Source: Hyphomicrobiales bacterium (GTDB lineage Bacteria > Pseudomonadota > Alphaproteobacteria > Rhizobiales > Xanthobacteraceae). Taken from it: a stretch of DNA of 36,246 nt. Location: NCBI GenBank assembly GCA_009377695.1, contig WHTP01000058.1, positions 1 through 36,246 on the forward strand, given 5' to 3'. Within the stretch, counting starts at the first letter, position 1. Each line of letters begins with the position of its first letter. The notes under the pieces are model-generated. The model made no database searches, was not told the origin of the DNA, and worked only from the letters and a program-made list of their open reading frames with translations. Positions 33,992 through 36,246 of this stretch are shown piece by piece. The position numbers were made by a program, and so were the translations under genes.

Positions 33992-34156
33992 CTAGTGTCC
34001 CGATTCCGAAGTTCGTTCCATTTCGCAGCGACCTCTTATACGAACTTCGGAATCGAAGGACACTAGCAACTCATTGAATCTAGTGTGGCTTTGGTTCAGA
34101 AGTCCGCATATCGACTCGCCGCGAGAATGATGCGGACGTCTGAACCGCCACACTAG
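33992..34156. repeat. Bulged-palindrome element, copy H (complete)
   Basis: 165 bp. Hairpin 1 is 33992-34066 (75 bp), the linker caactcattgaat is 34067-34079, hairpin 2 is 34080-34156 (77 bp). Very close to copy C in sequence and same orientation, with one stem mismatch in hairpin 2 (GACGTCTG for GACTTCTG). It is followed by AGG, forming an AGGAGG at 34154-34160 that lies too far from the next start to be its ribosome site. Confidence 0.92.
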
Positions 34157-34183
34157 GAGGGCGCCGAACAACGGTGTGCCACA

Positions 34184-34504
34184 GTGAGCCAATCGATGCG
34201 CTACCTGCTTGCCGCGCTCACGTCTGCCGCCGCGCTCTATTTCACCGTCTCGGCGCAGGCCGAACGGCGCATTTTCATTATCGCCAACAATGCCGATGGC
34301 TACGGCATCGACCGCTGCCTCGCGTCCGGTGCTGCCTGCGGCGCGGCTGCGGCAACCGCCTACTGCCGCTCACGCGACTTCAACAAGGCCGCCTCCTACC
34401 GCCGGGTTGACCACAAGGTGGTCACCGGCGCGGTGCCGGCCGGCCGCACGGCCTGCAACGGCGCCGCCTGCAACGAATTCGTCGCGATCGAGTGCGCCCG
34501 CTGA
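34184..34504 (+). CDS. Small secreted protein with six Cys, function unknown
   Basis: 106 aa from GTG 34184 (or 102 aa from ATG 34196). Signal peptide is LLAALTSAAALYFTVSAQA, cleaved about residue 26. The mature domain begins ERRIFIIANNADGYGIDRCL and contains six Cys that could form three disulfides, with no catalytic motif. I associate this wording with hypothetical secreted proteins of Bradyrhizobium-like genomes. Its TGA stop adjoins repeat element I. Confidence 0.75.
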   Translation: MSQSMRYLLAALTSAAALYFTVSAQAERRIFIIANNADGYGIDRCLASGAACGAAAATAYCRSRDFNKAASYRRVDHKVVTGAVPAGRTACNGAACNEFVAIECAR

Positions 34505-34580
34505 TAGTGCGGCTGCCGCGGTTCAGAAGTTCGTATCGGGGGCGCTGCAAACGGTACGAACCTCGGAAGCGGCACACCAG
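34504..34580. repeat. Bulged-palindrome element, copy I (single, decayed)
   Basis: A lone hairpin starting at ATAGTGCGG and ending CACACCAG. The arms GAAGTTCGTA and TACGAACCTC still pair near the loop, but the outer stem is scrambled and no linker or partner hairpin is found. Loop TCGGGGGCGCTGCAAACGG is only loosely similar to others. This is an old or partial copy between the secreted-protein gene and marR. Confidence 0.7.
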
Positions 34581-34710
34581 CCCCGCCCGAGGTCATCCCG
34601 CAGGGCCGGCCTCCACGGCCGTTGCACATCGCCCGGTCTTCCGCCATCTTCCCGCTCTGCGCGTAGCGGCCGCCAACGCATGTCCGGGCCGTACTGCGCC
34701 CGGGGCGCAG

Positions 34711-35223
34711 ATGATGACCAACACCAGTCCGGCCCACGACGCACTGACTGACGAGGCCGAGCAGGCCGAAAGGCCGCTCATCCAGCTCGAAAACTTCCTG
34801 CCGCACCGGCTAAATGTGCTGTCCAGCCTGGTTTCCCAGGCGCTGACGCAGGTCTATGGGCGATACGGTATTGGAATACCGGAATGGCGGGTGCTGGTGA
34901 GCCTGGGGCAGTTCGGGATGATGACCGGCAAGGCGATCGGTGCCCGCACCCACATGCACAAGACCAAGGTTTCCCGGGCAGTCGCCCAGCTCGAAGCGCG
35001 CAAATTCGTGACCCGCAAGGCCAACCGCGCCGATCTGCGGGAGGCCTTCCTCTCCCTCACCCCGGCTGGCCGCTCCGTCTACGAAGAATTGGCGCCGCGC
35101 GCTCGGGATTTTACCGAGAAGCTGTCGGAGGCGGTCAGCGCGGAGGATCGCGTCGCCTTTGACCGTGCCGTCGAGTTGCTGACTCGACGCTCGGCCGAAC
35201 TCGTCGCCAAAGGCGAGCGCTAG
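34711..35223 (+). CDS. MarR-family transcriptional regulator
   Basis: 170 aa from ATG 34711; the frame continues upstream into element I and shows no homology there. Winged-helix DNA-binding domain: ALTQVYGRYGIGIPEWRVLV, recognition helix GARTHMHKTKVSRAVAQLEA, then the wing RKANRADLREAFLSLTPAGR, as in MarR. Helical ends form the dimer. The TAG stop codon at 35221-35223 is the first TAG of repeat element J. It precedes a maleylacetoacetate isomerase gene, so it may control aromatic-acid breakdown; this is inference. Confidence 0.9.
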   Translation: MMTNTSPAHDALTDEAEQAERPLIQLENFLPHRLNVLSSLVSQALTQVYGRYGIGIPEWRVLVSLGQFGMMTGKAIGARTHMHKTKVSRAVAQLEARKFVTRKANRADLREAFLSLTPAGRSVYEELAPRARDFTEKLSEAVSAEDRVAFDRAVELLTRRSAELVAKGER

Positions 35224-35385
35224 TGCGGTGGATTTGACGTTCGTACCAGTGTTGCTGCGAGTTCGTAGTACGAACGTCAAATCCAAAACCGCACTAGCAC
35301 CAACGAATTCTAGTGTCCCTTTGGCTCCGACGCTTGTAAACGCATGTGCGGAAAGGTGATACAAGCGTCGGAACCGGGACACTAG
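35220..35385. repeat. Bulged-palindrome element, copy J (divergent stems)
   Basis: Hairpin 1 is 35220-35297 (outer CTAGTGCGGT, TTT on the right arm, inner GGATTTGACGTTCGTAC). The linker caccaacgaatt is 35298-35309 (12 nt). Hairpin 2 is 35310-35385 (outer CTAGTGTCCC, TTT on the left arm, inner GGCTCCGACGCTTGTA with one mismatch). Its stems differ from A-D and H but match the same architecture. Supplies the marR stop codon. Confidence 0.92.
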
Positions 35386-35462
35386 CAACCACATGCACGA
35401 GGCGCTTGAACATCGGCCCCGGGCCTGCCACCAACAGCTGCTCGATCTGATGGGGACCGCCG

Positions 35463-36098
35463 GTGAAGCTCTATTCCTATTTCCGTTCGTCCGCGGCCTA
35501 CCGCGTGCGCACTGCGTTCAATCTCAAGGACCTCGCCTTCGAAACCGTTCCTATCCATCTGCAGAAGGAAGGCGGGCAGAACCTCAAGCCGGACTATCGG
35601 GCGATCAATCCGCAGATGCGGGTCCCGACGCTGAGGCTGAATTCGGGTGAGTTGCTCACGCAGTCGCTCGCGATCATCGAGTATCTCGACGAGATTCATC
35701 CGCAACCGCCGCTCTTGCCGAGCGATGCCATCGGGCGTGCCAAGGTGCGCGCACTGGCGCAGCTCGTCGCCTGCGATATCCATCCGCTCAACAACCTGGC
35801 GCCGCTGCGCTACCTCAAGGACGCGTTGGGCCAGGACCAGGCCAAGATCGATGCCTGGTATCACCATTGGGTCATCGTCGGCTTCGACGCCTTGGAAGCG
35901 ATGCTCGGTCCCGGCCCCTACGCTTACGGCCCCGACGTGACGCTCGCAGACATCTGCCTCGTGCCGCAGGTCTTCAACGCGCGACGTCTGAAGGTCCCAC
36001 TCGACAAATATCCGAAGATCGTCGCCATCGATGCCGCCTGCGCGAAGCTGCCCGCATTCGAAAAGGCGCGGCCCGAGAACCAGCCCGATGCGGAGTGA
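35463..36098 (+). CDS. maiA: Maleylacetoacetate isomerase (zeta-class GST)
   Basis: 211-aa zeta-class glutathione transferase converting maleylacetoacetate to fumarylacetoacetate, the penultimate step of tyrosine/homogentisate catabolism. The zeta active-site motif SSAAYRVR follows MKLYSYFR; the C-terminal domain includes YGPDVTLADICLVPQVFNARR. It starts at GTG 35463, which fits the family N-terminus exactly. Homogentisate dioxygenase and fumarylacetoacetase are not within the window. The next sequence downstream is an IS. Confidence 0.92.
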   Translation: MKLYSYFRSSAAYRVRTAFNLKDLAFETVPIHLQKEGGQNLKPDYRAINPQMRVPTLRLNSGELLTQSLAIIEYLDEIHPQPPLLPSDAIGRAKVRALAQLVACDIHPLNNLAPLRYLKDALGQDQAKIDAWYHHWVIVGFDALEAMLGPGPYAYGPDVTLADICLVPQVFNARRLKVPLDKYPKIVAIDAACAKLPAFEKARPENQPDAE

Positions 36099-36168
36099 AG
36101 CCGCCTCCTAGGAGCCTGTCTGAGTAGTCACTGGTCAAGGCGTGGCGAGTCTGATTGCTTGCGGACCT

Positions 36169-36246
36169 ATGAGCAAGGATTTTCGCCCCTGGAAGATCGA
36201 TGAGGCCCAGCTTCTGCCGCCGAGCGTGCAGGACTACGTGCCCAAG
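36169..36246 (+). mobile_element. Start of an IS transposase (IS1182-like), cut by window end
   Basis: Only 26 codons, beginning MSKDFRPWKIDEAQLLPPSV and continuing with QDYVPK to the end of the window. The DEAQLLPPSVQDYVP wording is typical of IS1182/DUF772-type transposases. The left inverted repeat probably lies near 36110, where aggagcctgtctgagtag begins, but the other end is outside the window, so this is a guess. Confidence 0.7.

Larger units (their letters stand above)
33645..34183. other. Intergenic region between cysS and secreted-protein gene
   Basis: About 540 bases between divergent genes. It holds the 55-residue CxxC ORF (33725-33892, minus) and repeat element H (33992-34156). 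The remaining pieces, 33645-33724 and 33893-33991, probably include the cysS promoter. I see no RNA gene. Confidence 0.5.

Noticed and set aside
4709-35385. CRISPR array
   Set aside because: Repeats are dispersed over 31 kb between genes, are palindromic dimers of 165 bp, and have no unique spacers or cas genes nearby.
35393-35650. 85-aa frame overlapping the maiA start
   Set aside because: It runs out of frame through the first 190 bases of maiA, whose start is fixed by the zeta-class motif.
1-36246. tRNA, rRNA or riboswitch genes
   Set aside because: No cloverleaf with TTCGANTC-type arms or known riboswitch core was found on inspection by eye; a covariance-model scan would be decisive.

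Overview
The window is high-GC DNA that looks like a chromosomal segment of an alphaproteobacterium of the order Hyphomicrobiales (Bradyrhizobium/Xanthobacteraceae-like). The best evidence is the complete very-long-chain fatty acid cluster for lipid A (acpXL-fabZXL-fabF2XL-fabF1XL-adhXL-lpxXL), supported by a PomA-type MotAB pair, a small-type Psd next to PssA, and several small proteins that I associate with this order. Assignments rest on motifs and remembered family features; no database was searched.

Layout. 161-2534: PCu(A)C copper chaperone, DedA membrane protein, a small membrane protein and a minimal RlpA-like protein. 2841-6461: phosphonate/phosphite ABC transporter phnD-phnC-phnE1-phnE2. 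6695-12088: the lipid A C28 acyl cluster, with a condensing-enzyme pair in which one partner lacks the catalytic Cys and with an apparent frameshift in lpxXL. 12097-15639 (minus): polyamine-type binding protein (frameshifted), rhodanese, GDYXXLXY protein and DUF2157 protein. 15902-19590 (minus): Kup K+ transporter, MotB and MotA (frameshifted). 19809-21958: methylmalonate-semialdehyde dehydrogenase and a GST. 22029-27011 (minus): a lipoprotein and a coiled-coil secreted protein, then PssA, Psd and an Atm1/HMT1-type ABC exporter. 27486-29725: LOG-family protein, a decayed NitT/TauT binding protein and an ACMSD-like amidohydrolase. 29883-33892 (minus): cysS, a GNAT acetyltransferase, two tiny membrane proteins and cimA in one probable operon, plus a 55-residue CxxC ORF upstream. 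34184-36098: a six-Cys secreted protein, a MarR regulator and maleylacetoacetate isomerase. The window ends in the first 26 codons of an IS transposase.

The most striking signal is a family of intergenic palindromic elements at ten sites (A-J). A full copy is about 165 bp: two bulged hairpins of about 75-79 bp, each bounded by CTAG, joined by a 12-13 nt linker. In units where both arms survive, an extra TT or TTT lies on the linker-facing arm about 10 bp from the CTAG foot, so the two hairpins are mirror images. Stem sequences differ between copies while pairing is kept, and most loops share a related core. Three genes use the element's terminal TAG as stop codon, one gene (phnE1) starts inside an element loop, and two copies lie inside operons. 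The organisation parallels REP/BIME elements, but the sequence is not one I recognise.

Three genes (lpxXL, the potF-like gene, motA) each appear to lack a single base, and each is restored by one base in or next to a G/C run. This is either real decay or uncorrected assembly error.
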